A stretch of 64,000 nt of DNA, from NCBI GenBank assembly GCA_036259355.1, contig DATABY010000090.1, positions 15,398 to 79,397 on the forward strand, read 5' to 3'. Within the stretch, counting starts at the first letter, position 1; every line of letters starts with the position of its first letter. Under the pieces are notes generated by a model. It made no database searches. It worked only from the letters and a program-made list of their open reading frames with translations, and was not told the origin of the DNA. The DNA comes from JALZDI01 sp036259355 (GTDB taxonomy: Bacteria > Actinomycetota > Actinomycetes > Propionibacteriales > Nocardioidaceae). Below, in pieces: positions 1 through 8,179 of this stretch. A program made the position numbers and the translations under genes.

Positions 1-176
1 CGCCGGAAGGGGTTCCGTTTCAGAGCCGAGCGGCGTAAAAAGGGGGACAGCAACAACTGCACTCAGTCGAGTACCCACGCGGCGATCGACCCTTCCAACA
101 GGGCAGTCGACTCCGGGCTTGCCCCGGTACGACAGTATCGAGACTGCACGCCTGGTAGCCCGGCTGACGTGCCAGC
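1..176. other. intergenic stretch, no gene recognised
   Basis: No ORF here has actinobacterial codon bias or recognisable protein sequence, and no tRNA cloverleaf could be drawn. A weak hairpin, CCGGG-cttgc-CCCGG flanked by GTCG/CGAC, lies at about 107-134. The stretch is less GC-rich than its surroundings, as expected of an intergenic region at the window edge. Confidence 0.5.
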
Positions 177-205
177 GGCGGCGTTCTCTGTGCGAGAACG
201 CCGCC
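177..205 (-). terminator. strong hairpin after the Fic-like gene
   Basis: A perfect 12-bp inverted repeat (177-188 against 194-205) with a 5-nt loop starts 10 nt past the stop of the Fic-like gene. No T-run follows, which is common for actinobacterial terminators. It could act in both directions. Confidence 0.7.
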
Positions 206-215
206 CGCATGTGTG

Positions 216-908
216 CTAGTGCTGCGGTCCGGCGAGCGGCGAGACCTCGGCGCCTCGTGCGTAGGCGTCGGCACAGTGCAGCAGCCACTGCTGCACTGCC
301 TGCTGGTCGCCGGCACGGTAGGCCTCCAGAATCGCGGCGTACGCCGGCGCGGCGGCGAGGTGCCCGGCCTCCGGCACGGTCACCGATGCGGGATCGACCG
401 CCCGTTCCACGATCACGAGACGCTCGGCCGCCCGCGCGACGAGGCCGTTTCCGCCGACGAACGCCTGTGTGGCCGCCACCTCGGCGTGCACGATCGCCGC
501 GACGGCCAGCGCCGGCGCCGCCGTGGTGGTCGTGACCCGGCTGGCCAGGTCGGCCAGCCGGTCCGCCCCCTGCACCGGGCGGCCGAGGTCGGCGTCGTCG
601 ACCTCGCCGCGCGCGACCAGGGTGTGCATCCGCGCCAGCGCCTGCAGCGGCGACCGTCGCCACACCGGCAGCAGACCCAGCAGCTCGGTGGACAGGCGGA
701 CGGGCCCCGTCTCGTCGTACCCGTCCCCCTCGAGCGCGGCGGACGCACGCGCCCCGCGCAGCAGGGACTCGGTGGTGAGCTCGGGCCCGGTGCGCCGCAG
801 CCCGCGGTCACGCAGCAGCACGTCGATGCTGTCGCGGGCGGCCGCGAGCGCGGAGGGGACCCCCTCCAGCTGGGCGACGAAGGCAAAGACATCGGTGGTG
901 GACGGCAC
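216..908 (-). CDS. Fic-like protein with a degenerate active site
   Basis: A 230-residue protein that aligns by eye with the Fic fold family; Fic enzymes transfer AMP or other nucleotides to proteins. The signature region in the C-terminal half reads QAFVGGNGLVAR where active enzymes have HPFxxGNGRxxR. The Gly-Asn-Gly core and last Arg remain, but the catalytic His is Gln and the acidic residue is Gly, so AMPylation is unlikely. A GTG start at 908 is chosen because TAGGCT lies exactly 8 nt upstream, a leaderless promoter layout, and because the longer reading frame upstream runs antisense through the divergent methyltransferase gene. Similar proteins occur in other actinobacteria, sometimes labelled oxidoreductase, with unknown role (from memory). 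Confidence 0.75.
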   Translation of the reverse strand: MPSTTDVFAFVAQLEGVPSALAAARDSIDVLLRDRGLRRTGPELTTESLLRGARASAALEGDGYDETGPVRLSTELLGLLPVWRRSPLQALARMHTLVARGEVDDADLGRPVQGADRLADLASRVTTTTAAPALAVAAIVHAEVAATQAFVGGNGLVARAAERLVIVERAVDPASVTVPEAGHLAAAPAYAAILEAYRAGDQQAVQQWLLHCADAYARGAEVSPLAGPQH

Positions 909-916
909 GACGGGCC

Positions 917-942
917 AGCCTAGCCACGCGGCGTTGTAACCT
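917..942. promoter_or_regulatory. divergent leaderless -10 pair
   Basis: On the minus strand TAGGCT (917-922) lies 8 nt before the GTG of the Fic-like gene. On the plus strand TAACCT (937-942) lies 8 nt before the ATG of the methyltransferase. Both match the TANNNT plus 6-8 nt layout of leaderless actinobacterial promoters. Confidence 0.65.
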
Positions 943-950
943 CGCGGGCA

Positions 951-1748
951 ATGGACGAGAGCCTGCGCACACGCCGCGCCAGGGCCTTCGGCGGGGTTGC
1001 CGAGGTCTACGAGCGCACGCGCCCGGACTACCCGGAGGAGGCGGTGCGCTGGATGGTCGGCTCGGCACCCGGCAGGGTGCTCGAGCTCGGCGCCGGCACC
1101 GGCAAGATGACGGCCCGCCTGGTGGCACAGGGCCATCAGGTGGTCGCCACGGACCCCGCGGCACCGATGCTCGAGCCGCTGCGCAAGCGGGTCGCGGCCG
1201 CGTGGACCGTGCAGTCCACCGCCGAACGCATCCCGCTGCTCTCGTCCTCGGTCGACGCGGTGGTGGCCGGTCAGGCGTTCCACTGGTTCGACGCCGGCAA
1301 TGCGTTGGAGGAGACCGCCCGGGTGCTGCGGCCGGCCGGGACGTTGGCGCTGGTGTGGAACCTCCGCGACGAGACCGTGCCGTGGGTACGCCGGCTCGGC
1401 CGGCTGATCGGGTCCGAGCAGCCGGAGGACCCGACCGAGCTGCTCGAGGGGACCGGCCTGTTCGACGGGGTGGAGCACAAGACGTTCCGGCACTGGCAGG
1501 AGGTGCACCGGGACAGCCTGGTCGGCCTGGTCGAGTCCCGCTCGGCCATCTCCGAACTGCCCGACCGGGAGCGGGCCGACGTGCTTGCGAAGGTCGGCGA
1601 CCTGTACGACGACTACGGCCGCGGGCCCGACGGCATGCTGCTGCCGTATCTCTGCCATGCCTACCGCTGCCGCGTGAGCGGTCTCGCCAACTTCCGGCGT
1701 GACCAGGAGGCGCCGCTCGACGACGGCCTGCTGATCGACTTCTCCTGA
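951..1748 (+). CDS. class I SAM-dependent methyltransferase
   Basis: A 265-residue protein of the Methyltransf_11 type, cytoplasmic, transferring a methyl group from S-adenosylmethionine. Motif I, VLELGAGTGKMT, lies at residues 43-54, followed by the acidic ATDPAAPM strand near 66-73 and the GQAFHWFD motif typical of the family. The substrate cannot be told from sequence; small molecules, quinones or lipids are all possible. The start ATG has no Shine-Dalgarno and follows TAACCT by 8 nt. The next gene, a histidine kinase, begins 14 bp after the stop and is probably co-transcribed. Confidence 0.85.
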   Translation: MDESLRTRRARAFGGVAEVYERTRPDYPEEAVRWMVGSAPGRVLELGAGTGKMTARLVAQGHQVVATDPAAPMLEPLRKRVAAAWTVQSTAERIPLLSSSVDAVVAGQAFHWFDAGNALEETARVLRPAGTLALVWNLRDETVPWVRRLGRLIGSEQPEDPTELLEGTGLFDGVEHKTFRHWQEVHRDSLVGLVESRSAISELPDRERADVLAKVGDLYDDYGRGPDGMLLPYLCHAYRCRVSGLANFRRDQEAPLDDGLLIDFS

Positions 1749-1762
1749 GCCCGCCTCAGCCC

Positions 1763-2950
1763 ATGGACGACATCTGGCCGGTGCTGGCCCTGCTCGCCGT
1801 CGCGGTCGGTGTCGGTGCGCTGCTGACCTGGCTGGTGCGCCACCGGCACGACTTCGGCACCCCCGCCGACCGGGCGACCTTCAAGACGCTGCACACCGCG
1901 TCGCTGGCATCGCCGCCGCTGCGCGGCGGGCTGAGCGAGGCCGGAGCGGAGCGGTCCGTCCGCTTCCTGCGGGCCCTGCTCGGCACCCCGGCGCTGGCGC
2001 TGACCGACCTCTCCACGGTGCTGAGCTGGGACGGCGCCGGTGACCACCACCGGGCCGATGCGCTCCACCTGGCGGAGCCGGTCATCGCCGAGGGGCACAC
2101 GCTCGCGCACGGCCCCAAGCAGGTGCGCTGCACCACCGGTGACTGCCCACTGCGGCACTGCATCGTGGCGCCGCTGACCGTCGAGGACCGGGTGGTCGGA
2201 ACCCTGCAGGCCTATGCGCCGTCGGCGTCCGCGGGCCTGGTGCGCGCGACCAGCGAGGTGGCGCGGTGGGTCTCCGGGCAGCTCGAGCTGGCCGAGCTGG
2301 ACCGGTCCCGCACCCAGCTGATGGAGGCCGAGGTCCGCGCGCTGCGGGCCCAGATCTCGCCGCACTTCGTCTACAACTCCCTGACCGCGATCGCCTCGTT
2401 CGTGCGTACCGACCCCGAGCGCGCCCGCGAGCTGCTGCTGGAGTTCGCCGACTTCACCCGCTACTCCTTCCGGCGGCACGGCGACTTCACCACGCTGGCC
2501 GAGGAGCTGCGGTCGATCGAGCGCTACCTGGTGCTGGAGAAGGCTCGCTTCGGCGACCGGCTCGACGTGCGGCTACGGGTGGCCCCCGAGGTGCTGTCGG
2601 TGGCACTGCCGTTCCTGTCGCTGCAGCCGCTGGTGGAGAACGCCGTACGCCACGGCATCGAGGGCAAGGCCGAGCAGGGCCACGTCTCGATCACCGCCGA
2701 GGACGCCGGGCAGGACGCCGTGATCCACATCGAGGACGACGGCGTCGGGGAGGACCCCGAGCGGGTACGACGCTCGCTCGCCGGAGACGCGAGCACCGAC
2801 TCGGTGGGCCTCGGCAACGTCGACGAAAGGCTGCGCACCGTCTTCGGCGACGACTACGGGCTGGTGGTGGAGACCGCGCCGGGCGCCGGCACGAAGGTGA
2901 CGGTGCGGATCCCGAAGTTCGCCCCCGGCGTACGCGCCTCCGCCCCGTGA
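1763..2950 (+). CDS. LytS/YehU-type sensor histidine kinase
   Basis: A 395-residue kinase. One N-terminal membrane helix (about residues 5-25) is followed by a GAF-like sensory region (about 60-165), then the His_kinase domain with the phospho-acceptor His201 in SPHFVYNSL, and a C-terminal HATPase with the N box (ENAVRHGIEG) and G boxes. It probably phosphorylates the LytTR regulator at 4565, with guaB1 lying between them. The GAF-like region carries three evenly spaced cysteines (C123-x4-C128-x4-C133). The neighbourhood of acetate symporters and Acs suggests it senses carbon source or a linked redox signal (inference). The start has no evident Shine-Dalgarno. Confidence 0.85.
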   Translation: MDDIWPVLALLAVAVGVGALLTWLVRHRHDFGTPADRATFKTLHTASLASPPLRGGLSEAGAERSVRFLRALLGTPALALTDLSTVLSWDGAGDHHRADALHLAEPVIAEGHTLAHGPKQVRCTTGDCPLRHCIVAPLTVEDRVVGTLQAYAPSASAGLVRATSEVARWVSGQLELAELDRSRTQLMEAEVRALRAQISPHFVYNSLTAIASFVRTDPERARELLLEFADFTRYSFRRHGDFTTLAEELRSIERYLVLEKARFGDRLDVRLRVAPEVLSVALPFLSLQPLVENAVRHGIEGKAEQGHVSITAEDAGQDAVIHIEDDGVGEDPERVRRSLAGDASTDSVGLGNVDERLRTVFGDDYGLVVETAPGAGTKVTVRIPKFAPGVRASAP

Positions 2951-2959
2951 CCCGGCGGG

Positions 2960-2965
2960 TAGCGT
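2960..2965 (+). promoter_or_regulatory. leaderless -10 of guaB1
   Basis: TAGCGT ends 8 nt before the GTG at 2974. This gives guaB1 its own promoter inside the methyltransferase-kinase transcript. Confidence 0.6.
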
Positions 2966-2973
2966 GGGACAAC

Positions 2974-4431
2974 GTGCGATTCCTCGACGACCGGACACCG
3001 GCCCACGACCTCACCTACAGCGACGTCTTCATGGTGCCGCGACGGTCCTCGGTCACCTCCCGCCTCGACGTCGACCTCTCGACCAACGACGGGGTCGGAA
3101 CGACGCTTCCGCTGACCGTCGCCAACATGACCGCGGTGTCGGGACGCCGGATGGCCGAGACCATCGCCCGCCGCGGCGGGGTCGCGGTCATCCCCCAGGA
3201 CATCCCCGTCGACGTGGTCGGGCAGGCCGTCGGGAAGGTCAAGGCCAGCCACCCCGTGTACGACACGGCGATCACCGTGCGCCCGGGCGACACCGTCGGC
3301 GACGCGATGCTGCTGATCGGCAAGCGAGCACACGGCGCGGTGATCGTGGTGGAGGGTGACAAGCCGGTCGGGATCATGACCGAGCGCGACGCGAGCGGCG
3401 TGGACCGGTTCACCCAGGTGCACGAGGTGATGACCAGCGAGGTGTTCACGCTGCCCGCCGGCGGCGACCTCCGGGACGCCTTCAACCAGCTCGCCGAGCG
3501 CCACCTGACCCTGGCGCCGGTCGTCGACGGCGGCGCGCTGGTCGGAGTGCTCACCCGCAAGGGGGCGCTGCGGTCCTCGCTGTACACGCCGGCGGTCGAC
3601 CCGCAGGGCCGGCTGCTGGTCGGCGCGGCGGTCGGCATCAACGGCGACGTGCCCGGCAAGGCCGACGCGCTGCTGACCCACGGCATCGACGTGCTCGTCG
3701 TCGACACCGCGCACGGGCACCAGGAGAAGATGGTCGACGCGTTGCCCGCCGTACGTGCCGTGCGTGACCGGGCCGCCGACCGGCACGGGCGCCGCATCCC
3801 CATCGTGGCCGGCAACGTGGTGTCGGCGCAGGGAACGGCAGATCTCCTCGACGCCGGGGCGGACGTCGTCAAGGTCGGTGTCGGGCCCGGTGCGATGTGC
3901 ACGACCCGGATGATGACCGGGGTCGGCCGGCCGCAGTTCTCCGCGGTGCTGGAGTGCGCGGCCGCCGCCCGGGACGGGGGCGCGCACGTCTGGGCCGACG
4001 GCGGCATCCGCCACCCCCGCGACGTGGCGCTGGCGCTGGCCGCCGGTGCGGCGAGCGTGATGGTGGGCTCGTGGTTCGCCGGCACGCACGAGAGCCCCGG
4101 CGACCTGCAGCGCGACGCGCAGGGCCAGCCGTACAAGGAGTCGTTCGGGATGGCGTCGGCGCGCGCGGTCAGCAACCGCACCCGTGAGGCGTCCGGGTTC
4201 GACCGGGCGCGACTGGCGCTGTTCGAGGAGGGCATCAGCTCCTCGCGGATGTACCTCGAGCGCGACCGGCCCGGCGTGGAGGACCTCGTCGACTCGATCG
4301 TCGCGGGGGTGCGCAGCTCGTGCACGTACGCCGGCGCGCGGTCGCTGGACGAGTTCCACGAGCGTGCTCTGGTCGGCGTACAGAGCAGTGCCGGCTACGA
4401 GGAGGGGCGCCCGGTCCACGCCAGCTGGTGA
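2974..4431 (+). CDS. guaB1: GuaB1-type IMPDH-family protein, probable GMP reductase
   Basis: A 485-residue TIM-barrel protein of the IMP dehydrogenase/GMP reductase family with a central CBS pair (roughly residues 95-205). The catalytic loop GPGAMCTTRMMTG contains Cys309. In actinobacteria the GuaB1 branch has been characterised as a CBS-containing GMP reductase (GMP to IMP), a purine salvage enzyme, rather than the essential IMPDH (GuaB2). The GTG start is supported by TAGCGT 8 nt upstream; the longer frame upstream would overlap the kinase gene heavily. It lies between the kinase and response-regulator genes, so it may be expressed with them, though purines and acetate sensing have no obvious link. 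Confidence 0.88.
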   Translation: MRFLDDRTPAHDLTYSDVFMVPRRSSVTSRLDVDLSTNDGVGTTLPLTVANMTAVSGRRMAETIARRGGVAVIPQDIPVDVVGQAVGKVKASHPVYDTAITVRPGDTVGDAMLLIGKRAHGAVIVVEGDKPVGIMTERDASGVDRFTQVHEVMTSEVFTLPAGGDLRDAFNQLAERHLTLAPVVDGGALVGVLTRKGALRSSLYTPAVDPQGRLLVGAAVGINGDVPGKADALLTHGIDVLVVDTAHGHQEKMVDALPAVRAVRDRAADRHGRRIPIVAGNVVSAQGTADLLDAGADVVKVGVGPGAMCTTRMMTGVGRPQFSAVLECAAAARDGGAHVWADGGIRHPRDVALALAAGAASVMVGSWFAGTHESPGDLQRDAQGQPYKESFGMASARAVSNRTREASGFDRARLALFEEGISSSRMYLERDRPGVEDLVDSIVAGVRSSCTYAGARSLDEFHERALVGVQSSAGYEEGRPVHASW

Positions 4432-4550
4432 GCCGCCGGCCGTCGCTGGCTCCCCGCCGCGTTTCCCCCGTGCCCCTCCCGGATTCGGCGGGGGAAGGAA
4501 GGAGAACGGGCGGTCACGGTCGAATTCCCGGCTGCGCGGCGGGTGGGGGC

Positions 4551-4556
4551 TAGTGT
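4551..4556 (+). promoter_or_regulatory. leaderless -10 of the LytTR regulator
   Basis: TAGTGT ends 8 nt before the ATG at 4565. The 133-bp gap after guaB1 also holds a weak CCCCGCCG/CGGCGGGG inverted repeat (4452-4459 and 4486-4493) with a 26-nt loop. Confidence 0.6.
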
Positions 4557-4564
4557 GCTGTGCG

Positions 4565-5332
4565 ATGAACGGCCCCTCCCCTGCACCGCCGTCCACCAGC
4601 CCGCTGCGGGTCCTCGTCGTCGACGACGAGCCGCCGGCGCTGGAGGAGCTGGCCTACCTGCTGGGCCGCGACCCGCGAATCGGTGAGGTGCTCACGGCCG
4701 CGTCCGGGGAGCAGGCGCTGCGGCTGCTCGAGCGTGAGGGAGGCTTCGGCGCGATCTTCCTCGACGTGGCGATGCCGGGGCTGTCCGGCCTGGACCTCGC
4801 CCGGGTGCTGGCCCAGTTCCGTACCCCCACCCCGGTGGTGTTCGTGACCGCGCACGACGACCACGCGGTCGAGGCCTTCGAGCTCGACGCGGCCGACTAC
4901 GTGCTCAAGCCCGTCCGCGCCGAACGGCTGTCCGAGGCGGTACGCCGGATCGTCGAGGCGAACGCCGAGTCGGGGGGCGAGTCCGACGACGACGAGACCA
5001 TCGCGGTCGAGCTCGGCGGCGTCACCCGCTTCGTCAACCGCAGCGAGATCCGGTACGTCGAGGCGCAGGGCGACTACGCCCGGCTGCACACCGCCGGGGG
5101 CAGCCACCTGCTGCGCATCCCGCTCACCGTGCTGGAGGAGAACTGGGCCGACGCGGGCTTCCTGCGCATCCACCGCAGCCTTCTGGTCTCCACCAGCCAC
5201 ATCGACGAGGTGCGCTCCGACGGCGGCCGATGCACGGTCGTGGTCGGCGACACCGAGCTGCAGGTGGCCCGCCGGCACACCCGGGGCCTGCGTGAGGTGC
5301 TGGTCCGGCAGGGCAGGCCGTCCCGGCAGTGA
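4565..5332 (+). CDS. LytTR-family response regulator
   Basis: A 255-residue regulator. The receiver domain (about residues 15-130) has the acidic pair in LVVDDEPP, phospho-acceptor Asp67 in AIFLDVAMPG and the Lys of VLKPV. The C-terminal LytTR DNA-binding domain (about 145-250) contains the typical FVNRSEIRYVEAQGDYARLH and RIHRSLLVS stretches. It is the likely partner of the LytS-type kinase at 1763. The symporter genes follow directly, so they and perhaps acsA are candidate targets. LytTR proteins usually bind two direct repeats upstream of the target promoter; no such site was pinned down here. Confidence 0.88.
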   Translation: MNGPSPAPPSTSPLRVLVVDDEPPALEELAYLLGRDPRIGEVLTAASGEQALRLLEREGGFGAIFLDVAMPGLSGLDLARVLAQFRTPTPVVFVTAHDDHAVEAFELDAADYVLKPVRAERLSEAVRRIVEANAESGGESDDDETIAVELGGVTRFVNRSEIRYVEAQGDYARLHTAGGSHLLRIPLTVLEENWADAGFLRIHRSLLVSTSHIDEVRSDGGRCTVVVGDTELQVARRHTRGLREVLVRQGRPSRQ

Positions 5333-5353
5333 CCCGGTGATGAGGAGGCGACC

Positions 5354-5731
5354 GTGACCCAGGAGCCGCCCGGCAAGCGCGTGCGTGTCACCAGCCCGCG
5401 CAGCGGTGCGGCGCGACGCCGCCAGGTCGCGGTCACGCACGAGATCGACGCCCAGACCGGTGTGGGTGAGGTTTTCGTGCGGTCGTTGATCACCACCCAG
5501 ATGCGGCTGGCGATGCTCGTGCTCGTCGTCGTCGCCGTCCTCGTCGGCGGCCTCCCGGCGCTGTTCGCGCTCGTCCCGCGGCTGAGCGACGTCGACGCGC
5601 TCGGCATCCCGCTGCCGTGGCTGCTGCTCGGCGGCCTGGTGTACCCGGCGCTGGTGACCCTCGCGTGGTTCTACGTGCGCCAGGCCGAACGCGTGGAGCG
5701 GGAGTTCTCCGACCTCGTCGAACGGTCATGA
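5354..5731 (+). CDS. small two-helix membrane protein, symporter partner
   Basis: A 125-residue protein with a charged N-terminal tail (about 45 residues) and two hydrophobic segments near residues 50-75 and 85-105, then a charged coiled tail. Its position and topology resemble the DUF485-like small subunit that accompanies solute:sodium symporters. The GTG start is fixed by a very good GAGGAGG at 5342-5348. The stop overlaps a short ORF (ATGA at 5728) that leads into the symporter gene. Its likely role is assembly or regulation of that symporter. Confidence 0.7.
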   Translation: MTQEPPGKRVRVTSPRSGAARRRQVAVTHEIDAQTGVGEVFVRSLITTQMRLAMLVLVVVAVLVGGLPALFALVPRLSDVDALGIPLPWLLLGGLVYPALVTLAWFYVRQAERVEREFSDLVERS

Positions 5732-5784
5732 GCACCCCACGAAGGCGCTCGCTGCGCTCACGTTGCCGCGGAGACCCGGCATGA
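5728..5784 (+). CDS. 18-codon micro-ORF bridging two genes
   Basis: This ORF starts at the ATGA overlap with the stop of the small membrane protein and ends in a TGA that overlaps the ATG of the symporter (ATGA at 5781). The peptide, MSTPRRRSLRSRCRGDPA, is Arg-rich and looks like no known protein. It may only carry ribosomes from one gene to the next. Whether it is translated is unknown, and the double overlap could be chance. Confidence 0.3.
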   Translation: MSTPRRRSLRSRCRGDPA

Positions 5785-7349
5785 ACGCGACCGCGAGCAT
5801 CGTCGCGGTCGTCCTGGTCGCGACCGCGACGCTGGGGATCGGCGCGCTGGGCCTTCGCTTCAGCCGCACGACCAGCGACTTCTACGTCGCGTCCCGGTCG
5901 GTCGGGCCGCTGTGGAACGCCTCCGCGATCGGCGGCGAGTACCTCTCGGCAGGCTCGTTCCTCGGGGTCGCCGGGCTCGTCCTCGCCTTCGGCGCCGACA
6001 TGCTGTGGTACCCGGTGGGCTGGACGGCGGGCTACCTGGTGCTGCTCGTGCTGGTCGCGGCGCCGCTGCGTCGCTCCGGCGCGTACACCCTGCCGGACTT
6101 CGCCGAGGCCCGGCTCGAGTCGCAGCACGCGCGCCGCATCTCCAGCCTGCTCGTCGTGGCCATCGGGTGGCTCTACCTGCTACCTCAGTTCCAGGGCGCC
6201 GGGATCACGCTGCGCACGGTCACCGGGGCACCGGTCTGGGTCGGCGGGGTGGTGATCGCGCTCGTCGTGATCGTGAACGTGCTGTCCGGCGGGATGCGCA
6301 GCATCACGTTCGTGCAGGCCTTCCAGTACTGGCTGAAGCTGACCGCCCTGCTCGTCCCGCTCGCCTTCCTGCTGCTGCGCTGGGGCGCCGACGGCTGGCC
6401 CTCGCCGGCCGCGGCCGAGGTGCCGCCGGGCGCGTTGCCGGGCGAGGAGTGGGTGCTGCCGCTGTCCAGCGGCATCGAGCATCCCGTCTACGCGACGTAC
6501 TCGCTGATCCTCGCCACCTTCCTCGGCACCATGGGCCTGCCCCACGTGCTGGTGCGCTTCTACACCAACCCCGACGGCCGCGCGGCCCGCCGTACCACGC
6601 TGGTGGTGCTGGTGCTGCTGGGCAGCTTCTACCTGATGCCGGCGCTGTACGGCGCGCTCGGCCGGGTGTACGCGCCCGACCTGCTCGCCGCCGGCCGCGG
6701 CGACACCGTGGTGCTCGAGCTGCCGGCCCGGATGGTCGACGGCATGCTCGGCGACGCCCTCGGCGCGCTGGTGACCGCCGGCGCGTTCGCGGCGTTCCTG
6801 TCCACCTCCTCGGGGCTCACGGTCTCCGTCGCGGGCGTGCTGAGCCAGGACCTGCTCGCACGCTGGATGGGCGGCATCAGCGCGTTCCGCGCGGCCGGCG
6901 TGCTGGCCGTGCTGGTGCCGCTGCTGCTGGCCGTTCTCGCGCAGAACCTGCCGATCGCCCAGGTGGTCGGGCTGGCCTTCGCGGTGGCCGCGTCGACGTT
7001 CTGTCCGCTGCTGGTACTGGGCATCTGGTGGTGGCGGCTGACCGACGCCGGGGCGATCAGCGGCCTGCTCGTGGGGGGAGCTCTCTCCGGTGGCGCCGTG
7101 GTGCTCACGGTGCTCGGGATGGCCACCGAGGGATGGACAGGCGCACTGCTCGGCCAGCCCGGCGCGTGGACGGTGCCGATCGCGTTCGCGGTGATGATCG
7201 GGGTGTCGCTGGCCACACCGCGCCGGGTGGCGCCCAACGTCGCGCGGACGATGGTGCGGCTGCACATGCCCGAGCAGATCGAGGTGGACCGCGGTGACTT
7301 CCAGCCGCGCGCGGCACGGCTGAGTCGCAGCCGGCGCACGCGCGGGTGA
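5781..7349 (+). CDS. sodium:solute symporter, monocarboxylate/acetate type
   Basis: A 522-residue polytopic membrane protein of the SSS family with about 13 helices. Family marks include the N-terminal SGEYLSAGSFLG-type stretch (here GGEYLSAGSFLG), the GGMRSITFVQAFQYWLK segment and LPHVLVRFYTNPD, shared with cation/acetate symporters. It is a paralogue of the ActP-like protein at 8576. The exact substrate (acetate, pyruvate, propionate or other monocarboxylates) cannot be told from sequence. The ATG at 5781 is preferred to an upstream TTG because the micro-ORF stop overlaps it. It lies in an operon with the LytTR regulator. Confidence 0.85.
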   Translation: MNATASIVAVVLVATATLGIGALGLRFSRTTSDFYVASRSVGPLWNASAIGGEYLSAGSFLGVAGLVLAFGADMLWYPVGWTAGYLVLLVLVAAPLRRSGAYTLPDFAEARLESQHARRISSLLVVAIGWLYLLPQFQGAGITLRTVTGAPVWVGGVVIALVVIVNVLSGGMRSITFVQAFQYWLKLTALLVPLAFLLLRWGADGWPSPAAAEVPPGALPGEEWVLPLSSGIEHPVYATYSLILATFLGTMGLPHVLVRFYTNPDGRAARRTTLVVLVLLGSFYLMPALYGALGRVYAPDLLAAGRGDTVVLELPARMVDGMLGDALGALVTAGAFAAFLSTSSGLTVSVAGVLSQDLLARWMGGISAFRAAGVLAVLVPLLLAVLAQNLPIAQVVGLAFAVAASTFCPLLVLGIWWWRLTDAGAISGLLVGGALSGGAVVLTVLGMATEGWTGALLGQPGAWTVPIAFAVMIGVSLATPRRVAPNVARTMVRLHMPEQIEVDRGDFQPRAARLSRSRRTRG

Positions 7350-7400
7350 GCCAGGCCACCCGACGGCGCGATTTGGCCTCCCGCACTTGCCCGCATCGTG

Positions 7401-7406
7401 CACCCT
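7401..7406 (+). promoter_or_regulatory. CANNNT-type -10 of the PAP2 gene
   Basis: CACCCT ends 6 nt before the ATG at 7413. It belongs to the set of CANNNT boxes placed where leaderless -10 elements sit elsewhere in this window. Confidence 0.35.
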
Positions 7407-7412
7407 GGTGCC

Positions 7413-8051
7413 ATGACGGTGAGACGACGTGGAGCCGCCGCGGCCATCGGCCTGCTGGTGGCAGTCTGCTGCGCCGTCGCGACGTACGCCGTGTACCGCG
7501 TCTTCGTCGGCACCGAGCTCGGCCAGGTCGTCGACCAGGCCACGCTGGAGCAGGCGGCCGCCCTGCCGGTCGCGGTCGCCCGGAGCGCCGAGGCGGTGCT
7601 GTCGGTGTTCACGGTGCCGTTGGTGCTGTTCGCGTGCGTCGTGCCACCGCTGCTGGGACTCCTGCGCCGCTCACCGTGGCACGCGCTGGGCGCGCTGGTG
7701 CTGGTCGCCGGCGCCAACGCCACCACGCAGCTGCTCAAGACCTACGTGTTCGAGCGTCCCGACCTGCTGGCGCTCGGCGCGCCGAACTCCCTGCCCAGCG
7801 GCCACACCACGGTGGCCACATCGGTGGCGCTCGGGCTCGCGCTGGTCGCCCCGCCGGCGCTGCGTCTGCCGACGGCAGGCGTCGGCGTGGCCGGCGCCCT
7901 GCTGGTCGGGATGGCCACGATCGTGGCCGGCTGGCATCGGTTCAGCGACGTCGCGGCGGCGCTGCTGGTCTGCACCGCCTGGGCCGGGCTGGTGCTGGCC
8001 CTGGTCACGCTGCGTCCGCCGACGGTCCGTCCCACGACGGCGCGCGCCTAG
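7413..8051 (+). CDS. PAP2-family membrane phosphatase
   Basis: A 212-residue membrane protein with about six helices. The three PAP2 motifs are present: K109 to P116 (KTYVFERP), PSGH at 128-131 with the catalytic His131, and GWHRFSDV with His175 and Asp179. Family members dephosphorylate lipid phosphates such as phosphatidic acid or undecaprenyl diphosphate on the outer face of the membrane. Here it is a short insert between the two symporter modules. The ATG is chosen over an in-frame GTG five codons earlier because of the CACCCT box 6 nt upstream. Confidence 0.82.
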   Translation: MTVRRRGAAAAIGLLVAVCCAVATYAVYRVFVGTELGQVVDQATLEQAAALPVAVARSAEAVLSVFTVPLVLFACVVPPLLGLLRRSPWHALGALVLVAGANATTQLLKTYVFERPDLLALGAPNSLPSGHTTVATSVALGLALVAPPALRLPTAGVGVAGALLVGMATIVAGWHRFSDVAAALLVCTAWAGLVLALVTLRPPTVRPTTARA

Positions 8052-8173
8052 CCCGACCGCTCGTCGCGCGCCAACGACCGTTCACCGCGCCGCCCGTCGC
8101 CGTACGCCGAGACAGAGAACCCGTTCATCGCTCGACCACCGCGGCCCGCTGTCGCTTCGGCGCCCGCCTTGCC

Positions 8174-8179
8174 TACCGT
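8174..8179 (+). promoter_or_regulatory. putative -10 of the DUF485-actP operon
   Basis: TACCGT lies in the 189-bp gap after the PAP2 gene. Its last bases overlap the Crp-type box. No convincing -35 is seen at 17 nt, so an activator may be needed. Confidence 0.4.

Noticed and set aside
1..176. tRNA or attachment site at the left edge
   Set aside because: No cloverleaf, anticodon arm or terminal CCA could be fitted.
4452..4493. Inverted repeat CCCCGCCG/CGGCGGGG after guaB1 as a terminator
   Set aside because: Only 8 bp with a 26-nt loop in very GC-rich sequence; too weak to call.
2854..4596. Minus-strand frame (580 codons) opposite guaB1
   Set aside because: Low-complexity Arg/Gly/His composition and full overlap with a well-supported enzyme gene.
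7350..7370. Crp box GTGAGCCAGGCCAC after the first symporter
   Set aside because: It has the GTG-N8-CAC core but a poor right half and starts at the stop codon of the symporter gene; likely chance.
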